A DNA stretch of 64,000 bases from Bacillota bacterium (lineage in GTDB: Bacteria; Bacillota; Clostridia; Christensenellales; SZUA-584). This document shows positions 51,679 to 60,695 of the stretch, one piece after another. Both the position numbers and the translations under genes were made by a program. Under the pieces are notes generated by a model. The model saw only the letters and a program-made list of their open reading frames with translations, did not search any database and had not been told where the DNA came from. The DNA lies in assembly GCA_023410475.1 (NCBI GenBank), contig JAEYPS010000023.1, positions 38,733 through 102,732 of the forward strand, given 5' to 3'. How positions within the stretch are numbered: the first letter of the stretch is position 1; each line of letters begins with the position of its first letter.

Positions 51679-52527
51679 ATGATTACAAATGTTACGTCGC
51701 CTAAGGCGGCGCAGGCGCTTATGGAGAAGCATGGGATAGCGCCTCTGAAAAGGTTCGGGCAGAACTTTTTGACAGACGCCAACATAGCGGACAAGATTGC
51801 GGCCTGCGCCGTGCCCGAAGGCGCCTGCGCGCTGGAGATAGGCGCGGGTCTGGGCGCGCTTACACAGAGACTTGCCAAAAGGGCCTTAAGAGTAGTGTCT
51901 TATGAAATCGATTCGGGGCTCATACGCGCGCTTGGAGAGTCGCTTGGCGCCGCGGCAAACGTAAGCGTGATCCACCAAGATTTCATGAAGGCTGATATAG
52001 AGGCGCAATTGCCCGCGCTGCTCGACGGCGATATATATGTCGCGGCGAATCTGCCGTATTACATAACTACGGACTGCATAATGAAGCTGATGACCACGAA
52101 GCTCCCCGTTAAAAGCATAACGGTAATGGTACAAAAGGAGTTTGCCGAAAGGCTGCTTGCAGCTCCCGGTGAAGAAGGATACGGCGCTCTGAACGCGGCC
52201 GTTGGTTATTACGCCGATTGTGCACTGCTTTTCGATGTTTCGGCTTCGTGCTTTCTGCCGGCTCCCGAGGTGAGCTCAACAGTAATAAGACTCGACATGC
52301 GGGGTATTATTGATTCGGGCGATTACCTCAAAACGGTAAAAGGACTGTTCGCGGCGAAGAGAAAAACGGTAAAGAACAACTTAAAAAACTCGTTTTCTCT
52401 GTCGCAGGATGAAGCGGAAACTGTTTTGAAACTCGCTGGCATAGATGAAAACGCAAGAGCTCAAAACTTAAGCGTCAATGATTTTTTGTATATTACTGAA
52501 AATATAAAAAAAATCAAAAAAATGTAA
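51679..52527 (+). CDS. rsmA: 16S rRNA (adenine1518/1519-N6) dimethyltransferase
   Basis: A 282-residue KsgA-family enzyme. KRFGQNFLTDANIADKI, motif I LEIGAGLGALTQRLA and the catalytic NLPYYITTD are visible; the C-terminal small domain closes it. It dimethylates two adjacent adenines in helix 45 of 16S rRNA. ATG at 51679 (MITNVTSPKAAQAL) gives the family-like N-terminus; no good ribosome site is seen. The open frame reaches 51637, whose ATG overlaps a GGAGGT. Confidence 0.94.
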   Translation: MITNVTSPKAAQALMEKHGIAPLKRFGQNFLTDANIADKIAACAVPEGACALEIGAGLGALTQRLAKRALRVVSYEIDSGLIRALGESLGAAANVSVIHQDFMKADIEAQLPALLDGDIYVAANLPYYITTDCIMKLMTTKLPVKSITVMVQKEFAERLLAAPGEEGYGALNAAVGYYADCALLFDVSASCFLPAPEVSSTVIRLDMRGIIDSGDYLKTVKGLFAAKRKTVKNNLKNSFSLSQDEAETVLKLAGIDENARAQNLSVNDFLYITENIKKIKKM

Positions 52528-52547
52528 AGCAAAATGCAAGTTAAGCA

Positions 52548-52576
52548 TTGCATTCCGTCAAAAATTATTGTATACT
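52548..52576 (+). promoter_or_regulatory. Predicted promoter of pckG
   Basis: A TTGCAT -35 (52548-52553), 17 bases, then a TATACT -10 (52571-52576), about 98 bases before the pckG ATG. Confidence 0.55.
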
Positions 52577-52673
52577 AAAGCCAAAGGCTCCGATGGTTCA
52601 TGTATTCAAAAGATTATGGATCAACGGAACCTGTTCTTATTATAAGAAAATAAACTCAAAAGGGGAGTGTTTA

Positions 52674-54467
52674 ATGATTAAAAACAAGAAACTTGCGGCA
52701 TGGGTAGACGAGATCGAAAAGCTGTGTAAACCTGACAGCGTATACTGGTGCGACGGCTCGCAGGAAGAGTACGACAGGCTTCTTAAGGAAATGGTCGATT
52801 CGGGAGCGGCGACAAAGCTTGATCCTGAAAAGCGGCCCGGATGTTACCTGTTCCGCAGCCATCCGTCCGACGTCGCGCGCGTAGAGGACAGGACTTACAT
52901 CGCAGCCAAGACAAAAGACGCGGCTGGCCCATCGAACAACTGGATAGACCCGGAACAGCTCAAAGGGACAATGCGAAAGCTGTACGACGGCTGCATGAAG
53001 GGAAGGACGATGTATATCATACCCTTCTCGATGGGCCCCATAGGCTCGCCGATATCCAAGATTGGCGTCGAGATAACGGACAGCGCGTACGTTGTATGCA
53101 ATATGCGTATAATGACCCGCATGGGCAGCAAGGTTTTGGAGACTCTCGGCGACGGCGATTTTGTTCCGTGCCTGCATTCCGTTGGCGCGCCTCTTGAAGA
53201 GGGCCAAAAAGATGCGGCGTGGCCGTGCGCTCCAATGGAGCAAAAGTATATAAGCCATTTCCCCGAGGAGAGGCTCATATGGTCTTACGGCTCGGGCTAC
53301 GGCGGAAACGCCCTGCTCGGTAAGAAGTGCTTCGCCCTGCGAATTGCATCCGTGCAGGCGAGGGACGAAGGCTGGATGGCCGAGCACATGCTTATACTTA
53401 AGCTGACGAGCCCCGAAGGAGTAGTCAAATACATCACCGGCGCTTTCCCGAGCGCGTGCGGAAAGACGAACCTCGCGATGCTCATACCTACCATCCCCGG
53501 CTGGAAAGTCGAGACGATAGGAGACGATATCGCGTGGATGAAGTTCGGAGACGACGGAAGGCTTTACGCCATCAACCCCGAAGCCGGTTTCTTTGGAGTC
53601 GCGCCCGGAACGTCGATGGACTCGAACCCGAACGCTATGCACAGCGTTGAAAAGAACTCGATATATACGAACGTCGGCCTGACGGACGACAAAGACGTGT
53701 GGTGGGAAGGCATAGGCTACGACGCCCCCGGCCACCTCATAGACTGGAAAGGCAATGACTGGGCTCCCGGCTCGGAAACTCCTGCGGCTCACCCCAATGC
53801 CAGATTCACGGCTCCCGCGTCGCAGTGCCCCGTTATCGCGCCCGAATGGGAAGACCCGAAGGGCGTGCCGATCTCGGCTATACTTATCGGCGGCAGAAGA
53901 CCGAGCGTTGTGCCTCTCGTTCACGAGAGTTTCGACTGGAAGCACGGCGTATTCCTCGGCTCTATCATGGGCAGTGAGATAACGGCGGCCGCTATATCGG
54001 CAAAGATAGGTCAGGTAAGGCGCGACCCGTTCGCAATGCTTCCTTTTATGGGATACAACGTCTGCGACTATCTGCAGCACTGGCTCGAGATTGGCGAGGC
54101 CACAAGCGAAGACAAGCTGCCTAAGATATTCTACGTCAACTGGTTCCGCAAGAGCGAAGACGGAAAATGGCTCTGGCCGGGATTCGGCGAGAACAGCCGC
54201 GTACTCAAATGGGTATTCGAGAGAGTCAGCGGGCAAGGCAAGGCGCAGAAGACCGCGATAGGCTATATGCCCACCGAAGACGCGCTCGATATTAAAGGCC
54301 TTGATGTCAGCGAAGCGGACATCAAGCAGCTATTGAGCGTGAACAAGGAAGAGTGGCTCGCGGAAGTAGAATCCATCAAGGAGCACTACGCGAACTACGG
54401 CGACAGGATGCCGGACGAGCTCAAAAAGCAGCTCGAGGCGCTTGAGGCGAGGCTGAAAAGCCTGTAA
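52674..54467 (+). CDS. pckG: Phosphoenolpyruvate carboxykinase (GTP)
   Basis: A 597-residue GTP-type enzyme. The kinase-1 P-loop is FPSACGKTNLAML; the metal-binding region GDDIAWMKFGDDG and RPSVVPLVHESFDWKHGVFLGS and the Arg-rich IRRDPFAMLPFMGYN follow. It interconverts oxaloacetate and PEP, in fermenters often running towards oxaloacetate. AGGGGAG precedes the ATG at 52674; the open frame begins upstream at 52548 without support. Confidence 0.96.
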   Translation: MIKNKKLAAWVDEIEKLCKPDSVYWCDGSQEEYDRLLKEMVDSGAATKLDPEKRPGCYLFRSHPSDVARVEDRTYIAAKTKDAAGPSNNWIDPEQLKGTMRKLYDGCMKGRTMYIIPFSMGPIGSPISKIGVEITDSAYVVCNMRIMTRMGSKVLETLGDGDFVPCLHSVGAPLEEGQKDAAWPCAPMEQKYISHFPEERLIWSYGSGYGGNALLGKKCFALRIASVQARDEGWMAEHMLILKLTSPEGVVKYITGAFPSACGKTNLAMLIPTIPGWKVETIGDDIAWMKFGDDGRLYAINPEAGFFGVAPGTSMDSNPNAMHSVEKNSIYTNVGLTDDKDVWWEGIGYDAPGHLIDWKGNDWAPGSETPAAHPNARFTAPASQCPVIAPEWEDPKGVPISAILIGGRRPSVVPLVHESFDWKHGVFLGSIMGSEITAAAISAKIGQVRRDPFAMLPFMGYNVCDYLQHWLEIGEATSEDKLPKIFYVNWFRKSEDGKWLWPGFGENSRVLKWVFERVSGQGKAQKTAIGYMPTEDALDIKGLDVSEADIKQLLSVNKEEWLAEVESIKEHYANYGDRMPDELKKQLEALEARLKSL

Positions 54468-54491
54468 GGGTAAAATTTTAAAATTCGATAA

Positions 54492-54523
54492 GACAGCGAC
54501 GATCAACCGCCGCTGTCTTTTTT
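54492..54523 (+). terminator. Terminator of pckG
   Basis: GACAGCG (54492-54498) pairs with CGCTGTC (54511-54517) and is followed by a T-run. Confidence 0.88.
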
Positions 54524-54629
54524 ATTCCGGGCAATGATCATACTTACACACAGCAAACATTAATTTACATAATATAACGATATATGATAAAATATCTCTC
54601 GAAATCAGGATCGCATGGAGGAGAATGTC

Positions 54630-55094
54630 GTGAGGCTGAGGTTCGAGAGAGCGCCATATGAAAAGCTGATACAGCAGATAGTTTATATGGAGGAATATAT
54701 AAACGACATAGCGTCACGCGCGGCGGAGGCAAAGCTTTTCCGCACAGAAAAACGGGCGCAATGGTTTTTTGAGGAATATATAGGCGAAGTAGAGTCGCTG
54801 TTCAGGCAAGCCGAGATAATCGATGATGCCCGGACTGAAAGCAAAAATGGCCTCAACAGCCTGCCCTTTATTGTCTTGGACAGCAGCTTTATTTTAGTCG
54901 ACAGCAAAAACCGCTTGTGTTTCTGTCATATGGCATACGACGTTATGGCGGAAAGGAAAAGATCCGTTAACAATATATATTTTTTATCGGGAGCTGGTCG
55001 GGCGCTGCTTTTGAAAAAGGAAGGCGAGAGTGTAAAAACGAACCTCGGCAATGGGCCCAAGGAGTATACGGTCAATTCGATAAATATGAATTAA
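54630..55094 (+). CDS. GreA C-domain-like small protein of unknown function
   Basis: A 154-residue protein. The N-terminal half (about 1-75) is a charged helical region rich in Glu, Arg and aromatic residues. The C-terminal half (about 85-154) ends in GAGRALLLKKEGESVKTNLGNGPKEYTVNSI, which closely resembles the FKBP-like C-terminal domain of GreA. No GreA coiled-coil tip acidic loop is obvious, so it is not plain GreA; it may bind RNA polymerase as a Gre-like factor. GTG at 54630 follows GGAGGA; the ATG at 54615 overlaps that site. Confidence 0.6.
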   Translation: MRLRFERAPYEKLIQQIVYMEEYINDIASRAAEAKLFRTEKRAQWFFEEYIGEVESLFRQAEIIDDARTESKNGLNSLPFIVLDSSFILVDSKNRLCFCHMAYDVMAERKRSVNNIYFLSGAGRALLLKKEGESVKTNLGNGPKEYTVNSINMN

Positions 55095-55240
55095 TTAATA
55101 CAAAAACGGTTAAAAGTGTAGCACGTCGAGGAAGCGGAGACACCTCTAGTGTTTTAACTATAAATAATTTCAATACAAAGCAGACGGTTATATAATGTTA
55201 TAATGTATAGCATATAAAATGAAGAATGTGAGATAAACAT

Positions 55241-55756
55241 ATGTTCAAAGGACTAAAATTTGAAGCACCAAATGCTTATTATCCTATAATCGATATTGTT
55301 CTAAAGGATGTCGAGATAACGAAATATTTCTGGTTCTAAGTCTTAGATGACGTTCATGGCAAAAACCGCACATATTTTGATAAAAGCAAATACAATGGAG
55401 ATGAATTTAAGAAGGCTATTAAAAAAGAAGATTGCTATGCTGTTTTCTTGAATCTACAAGCGTTTAGAGATGAAAAAGACTTTACAATTATTAAGAATTA
55501 CGAAGACTTTATAAAGAGCAAATGTGAATTTATTTTTTTTATAGATGATAATAGTTATATCGATATTTACGCAAAAGATATAGAAATAATTGAAATAGTT
55601 AAAAGTAACGCAGAACTCAATAAGTTTAAAAACATTGAATATATAACAAAAGAGAATGACATGAGGCAAGGGCCGGAAGGTTTTTTTGAATATTCATTTT
55701 GTAATGGTGTGCCTCAATATATGGAATTTATATTACCGGAGAACAGAGAGGTATAG
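55241..55756 (+). pseudogene. DUF2691-like gene interrupted by one in-frame TAA
   Basis: From ATG 55241 the frame reads MFKGLKFEAPNAYYPIIDIV.. to codon 32, meets TAA at 55337-55339, and then continues in the same frame to a TAG at 55756. The downstream part (CYAVFLNLQAFRDEKDF, NYEDFIKSKCEFIFFIDDN) resembles the DUF2691 family of small proteins of unknown function, as does the N-terminus. A single nonsense mutation in an otherwise intact, AT-rich gene is the simplest reading; the stop lies inside the conserved N-terminal region. Codon use differs from neighbours, suggesting acquisition. Confidence 0.75.
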
Positions 55757-55757
55757 A

Positions 55758-56660
55758 TTGGAACTGCAAAGACAAACAGCTAATAATATAAACACAAGGT
55801 CAAAGAAGAAAAAGTGTATAATACTCATATATGTTGCTATTTTATTCGCCGCGCTCGCCGTATGGGCGTTTTACATCGGCCTCACGGTGAGGACGTACGG
55901 AGTAACGAGCGATAAGATGCCGCAAGGCTCGGCCGTGCGCATAGCCGTAATAGCGGATCTGCACAGCCATGTTTACGGAAAAGACCAAACGCCGCTGCTC
56001 GATATTATAAAAGCGCAAAAGCCCGATATAATAGCGCTCGCAGGAGACATAGTGGACGACCACGAACCTCAAACAGGCGCAAAGCTTTTTCTTCAGGACA
56101 TAACTGATATCGCGCCGACTTATTACGTCTCGGGCAACCATGAGTACTGGTCGGGCAGGTGTGATGAGATAAAGGAAATGATAAGCGGGTATGGCGTTAA
56201 GGTGCTCAGCAACGAGAGGCAATACATATCGGTGAACGGCGCAAGGCTGTGCATATGCGGAATAGACGACCCAGAGGTGTTCCGGTACACGGACGACAAT
56301 GAGCTGCTTGCGCTTTCAGATTATGAAGACCTGCTAAAGCGCTTTTCAGACCTTGACGCCGATACGGTAAACATACTGCTCGCTCACCGGCCGGAGAGCA
56401 TAGACGCATACAGGCAGTATTATTTTGACGTCGTTTTGTCGGGGCATACGCACGGCGGACAGGTAAGGATACCGCTGCTTGTCAACGGCGTGTTCGCGCC
56501 CAATCAGGGCTGGTTTCCGAAATACGCGGGAGGGCATTACGAGCTTGAAGGCATGAATATGATTGTAAGCCGGGGACTCGGCTTTGACGCGAGGCAGCCG
56601 CGAGTGTTCAATCCGCCCGAGGTAGTGGTGGTCGATATAAAAGGGGACACATCGCATTGA
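55758..56660 (+). CDS. YkuE-like metallophosphoesterase
   Basis: A 300-residue calcineurin-like phosphoesterase. After a basic start, a membrane helix occupies about residues 18-38. Metal-binding motifs are DLHSHVYG, LAGDIVDD, SGNHEYW, LLAHRPE and SGHTHGGQ. It likely acts outside the cytoplasm on phosphorylated lipids or cell-wall molecules. Start TTG at 55758, with AGAGAGGT upstream, begins two bases after the stop of the broken DUF2691-like gene, so a former upstream start may have been lost to the insertion. Confidence 0.85.
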   Translation: MELQRQTANNINTRSKKKKCIILIYVAILFAALAVWAFYIGLTVRTYGVTSDKMPQGSAVRIAVIADLHSHVYGKDQTPLLDIIKAQKPDIIALAGDIVDDHEPQTGAKLFLQDITDIAPTYYVSGNHEYWSGRCDEIKEMISGYGVKVLSNERQYISVNGARLCICGIDDPEVFRYTDDNELLALSDYEDLLKRFSDLDADTVNILLAHRPESIDAYRQYYFDVVLSGHTHGGQVRIPLLVNGVFAPNQGWFPKYAGGHYELEGMNMIVSRGLGFDARQPRVFNPPEVVVVDIKGDTSH

Positions 56661-56741
56661 TTTCAGGAGGCTGGTATATTTAATATTGTATTCAGGCAGA
56701 CGCCGCTTTACAGGTTTCTTTACCATTGCTGTGATTCAGAG

Positions 56742-57317
56742 ATGGAGAGGAGCGTGCTGGACTGCGGTGCGGGAGGAGACATGCCTCCGCTGGCGTTGTT
56801 CTTAGAGCACGGCTTTAAAACATTGGGCTTAGAGTTAAGCGACGCGCAAATAGAAAAAGCAAGCAGGTTTTCACGGCTGCACGGAATAGAACTGAACATA
56901 TCAAAAGGCGACATGCGAGAGCTTACGTTTTGCGATGAGTCGGTGAGCTTTGTGTACTCATATAATACGATCTTTCACATGAGCAAAAAGGATATCAGCG
57001 CGGCGGCTGAGGAGATGAAAAGGGTGCTCCGCACGGGAGGACTGTGCTTTTTAAACTTCCTTTCTACAGAGGACTCCGCCTTCGGTGAAGGCGAGTATGT
57101 GGCGGAAGGCGAATACCTGCAAGAGGAAGGCGATGATATGATAATACATACTTATTATAACATCGATGAGGCTGAGAAACATTTCAGAGGCATGGAGATA
57201 TTGCATAAGGAGTACAGGATTGTGCAAAGGATGTTTCAAGGACGCGTGATAAAACAGGCGTATATAGACTATATTGCACGCAAACAAAAGCGTTTTGGAG
57301 GAAGTAATGAGAATTAA
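56742..57317 (+). CDS. Class I SAM-dependent methyltransferase, start uncertain
   Basis: From the ATG at 56742, 191 residues: motif I LDCGAGGDMPPLALFLEHG, post-I TLGLELSDAQIEKASRF, and the later EMKRVLRTGGLCFLNFLST. The family usually has about 20 residues before motif I, and the frame continues upstream as protein-like sequence to an AGGAGG at 56665-56670, but with no ATG, GTG or TTG; an ATA at 56676 lies five bases from that site. It overlaps the next gene by 11 bases. Substrate unknown. Confidence 0.8.
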   Translation: MERSVLDCGAGGDMPPLALFLEHGFKTLGLELSDAQIEKASRFSRLHGIELNISKGDMRELTFCDESVSFVYSYNTIFHMSKKDISAAAEEMKRVLRTGGLCFLNFLSTEDSAFGEGEYVAEGEYLQEEGDDMIIHTYYNIDEAEKHFRGMEILHKEYRIVQRMFQGRVIKQAYIDYIARKQKRFGGSNEN

Positions 57318-57948
57318 AAAGGTCGGAAAAAGATCGACGGTGTTCACGTATGATCTTAAGGACTGGAACCTTAACCTTCATCTTATAGAAGGGGACAGGT
57401 ATAACTACATAATAGACACAGGGCTAGGCTCGGGCAGCGTCATGCCGGTAACGCAGATGATAAAGGACAGCGCAAAGCCTGTTGTCGTAATAAACACGCA
57501 TTACCATTGGGATCACGTATGGGGCAATTGGGTGTTTGCGGACAGCGTTATAGTATCGCACAGGCTTTGCAGGCAGATAACTGCAAGCAAGTGGGACGAG
57601 ATGATAGAAAAGAACGCCCGGTATATCGACGGTGAAGCAAAGTTGATGTTGCCTAACGTTACGTTTGATAGGGAGCTTTACTTCGAGGAAGACTGCATAC
57701 GGCTAGTATTTACTCCGGGGCATACGGTTGACGGTATAAGCGTGCTCGACGAGAAGGACGGCATTTTGAACGCGGGCGACAACATTGGCGACACGCCCGA
57801 AGATATTGTGCCCAGCCTTGAATGCCCTAAGCAAGAGTATATAAACACGCTTGAGATATACAAAGGCATGGATTTTGAGTACTGCGTTTCGGGGCACAAC
57901 GAGGTTATGGGCAGCGACGTTATAGAGAGGATACTTGTAAGCCTGTAG
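57307..57948 (+). CDS. MBL-fold metallohydrolase
   Basis: A 213-residue metallo-beta-lactamase-fold protein. The metal site THYHWDHVWG (HxHxDH), the FTPGHTVDGIS His and a late SGHNEVMG are visible, fitting two-metal hydrolases of the glyoxalase II type. Substrate unknown. ATG at 57307 has GGAGGA four bases upstream and overlaps the methyltransferase end. Confidence 0.88.
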   Translation: MRIKKVGKRSTVFTYDLKDWNLNLHLIEGDRYNYIIDTGLGSGSVMPVTQMIKDSAKPVVVINTHYHWDHVWGNWVFADSVIVSHRLCRQITASKWDEMIEKNARYIDGEAKLMLPNVTFDRELYFEEDCIRLVFTPGHTVDGISVLDEKDGILNAGDNIGDTPEDIVPSLECPKQEYINTLEIYKGMDFEYCVSGHNEVMGSDVIERILVSL

Positions 57949-58031
57949 CGCCGCAGCCCTGTTTCGGCGGTATTGTCAGCTGAACAATTGATGCCTCCCG
58001 GGCATAAAATAGAAAGCCGGGAGGATACATA

Positions 58032-58460
58032 ATGAAAGACAAGGCAAAGCCCATTCTTTTTGACTGTCTTAATCCGGGCTGCGGCGCGGCGCTTATTCCC
58101 GCGGTGGCGCAAGTCATGGCGGAAGGGCTCGATGCCAACCAGATAGGAGTGCTCGGCAATTTTTTAAGCGCGGTCGGAGACACGCTCGCGTACATGTCCG
58201 CGCAGATGCAGCGCAACGAGCAGATCTGCCCGAAAAACAGCCCGGATAATAAGACTGACGGTAAAAAGTCGGATGATGACATGAAGGACAAAGACAAGAC
58301 TAACGGTAAAAAGACGGAAGATGATAAGAAGAGCGAAGATAAACCCGACGGTAAAAAGACGGATGATGGCGTGAAGGGCGAAGATAAGAAAGATAAGAAC
58401 AATAATCAATATTCCAGACAATGGTATAAAGAATCCCCGTATAGAGGAGACTTTTCATAG
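58032..58460 (+). CDS. Small protein with charged Lys/Asp-rich imperfect repeats
   Basis: A 142-residue protein I do not recognise. The first 65 residues form a compact region with two cysteines in FDCLNPGCGAAL and a helical stretch ANQIGVLGNFLSAVGDTLAY. From about 75 to 125 the sequence repeats DGKKSDDDMKDKDK-like units (DGKK or NGKK spaced about 13-14 residues). The C-terminus is NQYSRQWYKESP. GGGAGG precedes the ATG. No signal peptide. Convergent with fhs. Confidence 0.6.
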   Translation: MKDKAKPILFDCLNPGCGAALIPAVAQVMAEGLDANQIGVLGNFLSAVGDTLAYMSAQMQRNEQICPKNSPDNKTDGKKSDDDMKDKDKTNGKKTEDDKKSEDKPDGKKTDDGVKGEDKKDKNNNQYSRQWYKESPYRGDFS

Positions 58461-58495
58461 AATTAACCGCTTTGATTTCTGTCTGCAAATTATAA

Positions 58496-60166
58496 TCAGA
58501 ACAGCCCGTGTATGCTTCCGTCGTCGTCTATCGTCATGTTCTCGGCGGCGGGCACTTTGGGCAGCCCGGGCATCGTCATCATCTTGCCCGCGTAAACAAC
58601 CACGAAGCCCGCGCCCGCTGAGAGCTTTAGCTGGCGCACCGTCATTATAAATCCCTCCGGCCTGCCGACCTTCTCGGGGTCGTCAGAAAGGGAATACTGC
58701 GTCTTCGCGACGCATATGGGAAGCCCTGTGTAGCCGTTCTCCACAAGATGCTCTATGTTGCGCAGCACGTCGGCGCTGTAATGCACCTCTGACGCGCCGT
58801 ATATCTTCTTTGCGAGAGCGCCTATCTTTGCCTGCAGTGTGTCGTCAAGAGCATAGGGATAGCGCGGCTCTGTCTTTTGTGCCGCCTGCATTACCGCGCA
58901 AGCCAGCTCTTCTCCGCCTGCGCCGCCTTTTTCCCAGACCTCGACGGAAACGGCGGTCGCCCCTTTTTGGGCGCACAGCCTTTTGAGCAGCGATATCTCT
59001 TCGACGGTGTCCGTTGAGAAGCGGTTTATCGCTACCACGACGGGCAGACCGAACACGCCCGTCAGGTTATCTATGTGCTTTTCGAGATTCGCGAATCCTT
59101 TTCTCAAAGCAGTCTCATTCGGCTTATCCCACTCGCCCTTTTTTAGGCCTCCGTGGCATTTGAGCGCGCGAAGCGTCGCCACGAGCACAACGGCGTCGGG
59201 CCAAAGCCCCGCCTGGCGGCATTTTATATCGAGGAACTTCTCTGCGCCAAGGTCCGCCCCGAAACCCGCCTCTGTCACGACCCAGTCGGCGAGCTTAAGC
59301 GCCGTTTTCGTTGCTATAACGCTGTTGCAGCCGTGCGCGATATTAGCGAACGGCCCGCCGTGCATAAACACGGGGGTTCCTTCAAGCGTCTGCACGAGGT
59401 TTGGCTCTATTGCGTCTTTAAGCAGCACTGCCATCGCTCCCGTGGCGCCTAAGTCTCCGGCTAGCACAGGGCGCCCGTCAAACGTGTAGCCTATCTTTAT
59501 GCGCCCGAGGCGCTCTTTTAAATCGTGCAGGTCTTCGGCGAGGCACAGCACGGCCATCACCTCGGAAGCCGCTGTTATGTCGAACCCGTCCTCGCGGGGC
59601 ATGCCGTTAGCGCTTCCTCCGAGGCCGCACGTTATCATGCGAAGCTGGCGGTCGTTGACGTCGGCGCAGCGCTTCACCGTTATTTTTCTCGGGTCTATGC
59701 CAAGAGCGTTTCCCTGATATATGTGGTTGTCGACAAGCGCGCACAAAAGATTGTTCGCGGCCGTTATGGCGTTCATGTCTCCCGTAAAGTGAAGGTTAAT
59801 GTCCTCCATGGGTATGACCTGCGAATAGCCGCCTCCCGCGGCGCCTCCCTTTATACCGAACACCGGCCCGAGCGAGGGTTCGCGCAGCGCGAGGAACGTC
59901 TTTTCACCGAGGCGCGACAGAGCGTCGGCAAGGCCTATGGAAACGGTGGTCTTGCCCTCGCCTGACGGCGTCGGGTTTACCGCGGAAACGAGTATAAGCC
60001 TTCCGTACTTGCCGCTGCTTATCCTTTCGGTTATTTTAAGCGATACCTTCGCTTTGTTTGAGCCGTAGGGTATAAGTTCTTCGGGCTGAACGCCGGCCTT
60101 TAGCGCTATATCGTACGCAGGCTTTATTTTTGCAGTTTTCGCTATTTCAAGATCCGTTTTAAACAT
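58496..60166 (-). CDS. fhs: Formate--tetrahydrofolate ligase
   Basis: A 556-residue enzyme. The ATP site is TPSGEGKTTVSIGLADALS, preceded by the N-terminal KTAKIKPAYDIALKAG; FHTGDMNAIT-like HFTGDMNAITAANNLL and VVTEAGFGADLGAEKF follow. It makes 10-formyl-THF and is a key enzyme of acetogenic and purinolytic anaerobes. Length and motifs are typical. It is transcribed alone on the minus strand. Confidence 0.98.
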   Translation of the reverse strand: MFKTDLEIAKTAKIKPAYDIALKAGVQPEELIPYGSNKAKVSLKITERISSGKYGRLILVSAVNPTPSGEGKTTVSIGLADALSRLGEKTFLALREPSLGPVFGIKGGAAGGGYSQVIPMEDINLHFTGDMNAITAANNLLCALVDNHIYQGNALGIDPRKITVKRCADVNDRQLRMITCGLGGSANGMPREDGFDITAASEVMAVLCLAEDLHDLKERLGRIKIGYTFDGRPVLAGDLGATGAMAVLLKDAIEPNLVQTLEGTPVFMHGGPFANIAHGCNSVIATKTALKLADWVVTEAGFGADLGAEKFLDIKCRQAGLWPDAVVLVATLRALKCHGGLKKGEWDKPNETALRKGFANLEKHIDNLTGVFGLPVVVAINRFSTDTVEEISLLKRLCAQKGATAVSVEVWEKGGAGGEELACAVMQAAQKTEPRYPYALDDTLQAKIGALAKKIYGASEVHYSADVLRNIEHLVENGYTGLPICVAKTQYSLSDDPEKVGRPEGFIMTVRQLKLSAGAGFVVVYAGKMMTMPGLPKVPAAENMTIDDDGSIHGLF

Positions 60167-60317
60167 AGCTCTTTCCTTTTAATATATGCGTATATCAGTT
60201 GATTATCAGCTGTTTTAATATGATTGTCAATGTTTTATGCAAAAAATACAGCGACCGCGCATATATATACACAAGCAAAAAGAAGGCCATGAGCCTTCTT
60301 TCGAAATGTCTGATTAT

Positions 60318-60689
60318 TTACGCCGCATCCGCTTTATTCATCCTGTACGCGTGGCGCACCGCACGGACGCCGTCGTCGGCGAGCATTATCACAAACGCCA
60401 CGAGCAGCATCGCCCAGAAACCGCTCGTTATCGTGCCTCCCGCTATGCCGCTGGCTATTACGAGCGTAAGAAGGTTGGCGAACACGCTCGCGATCCCCAG
60501 CGTAAAAATGTTGAACGGCAGCGCTATAGTGACTATTATCGGGCGGATGAACGTGTTGACTGCAGCGAGTATCAGCGCCGCGACGAGCATCGCCGTTATC
60601 TGTGCCTCGGGCAGCAGCCCAATCGCCATGCTTGCGAGCAGTATGCCGAAGTATAGCGTGGCTTTTATACCATATCTTAATAAAAACAT
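60318..60689 (-). CDS. Phage-holin-family (YvlD-like) membrane protein
   Basis: A 123-residue protein with four membrane helices and the YvlD-type pattern ILAAVNTFIRPIIVTIALPFNIFTLGIA. In Bacillus the homologue belongs to the envelope-stress operon yvlABCD. It is the last gene of a four-gene minus-strand unit beginning with DUF2089; a six-base gap separates it from the preceding gene. Confidence 0.85.
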   Translation of the reverse strand: MFLLRYGIKATLYFGILLASMAIGLLPEAQITAMLVAALILAAVNTFIRPIIVTIALPFNIFTLGIASVFANLLTLVIASGIAGGTITSGFWAMLLVAFVIMLADDGVRAVRHAYRMNKADAA

Positions 60690-60695
60690 ATCTTA

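Noticed and set aside
52671..54236. 521-codon antisense frame in pckG
   Set aside because: Long only because of GC-rich third positions in the sense gene; it is rich in Arg and His with no domain pattern.
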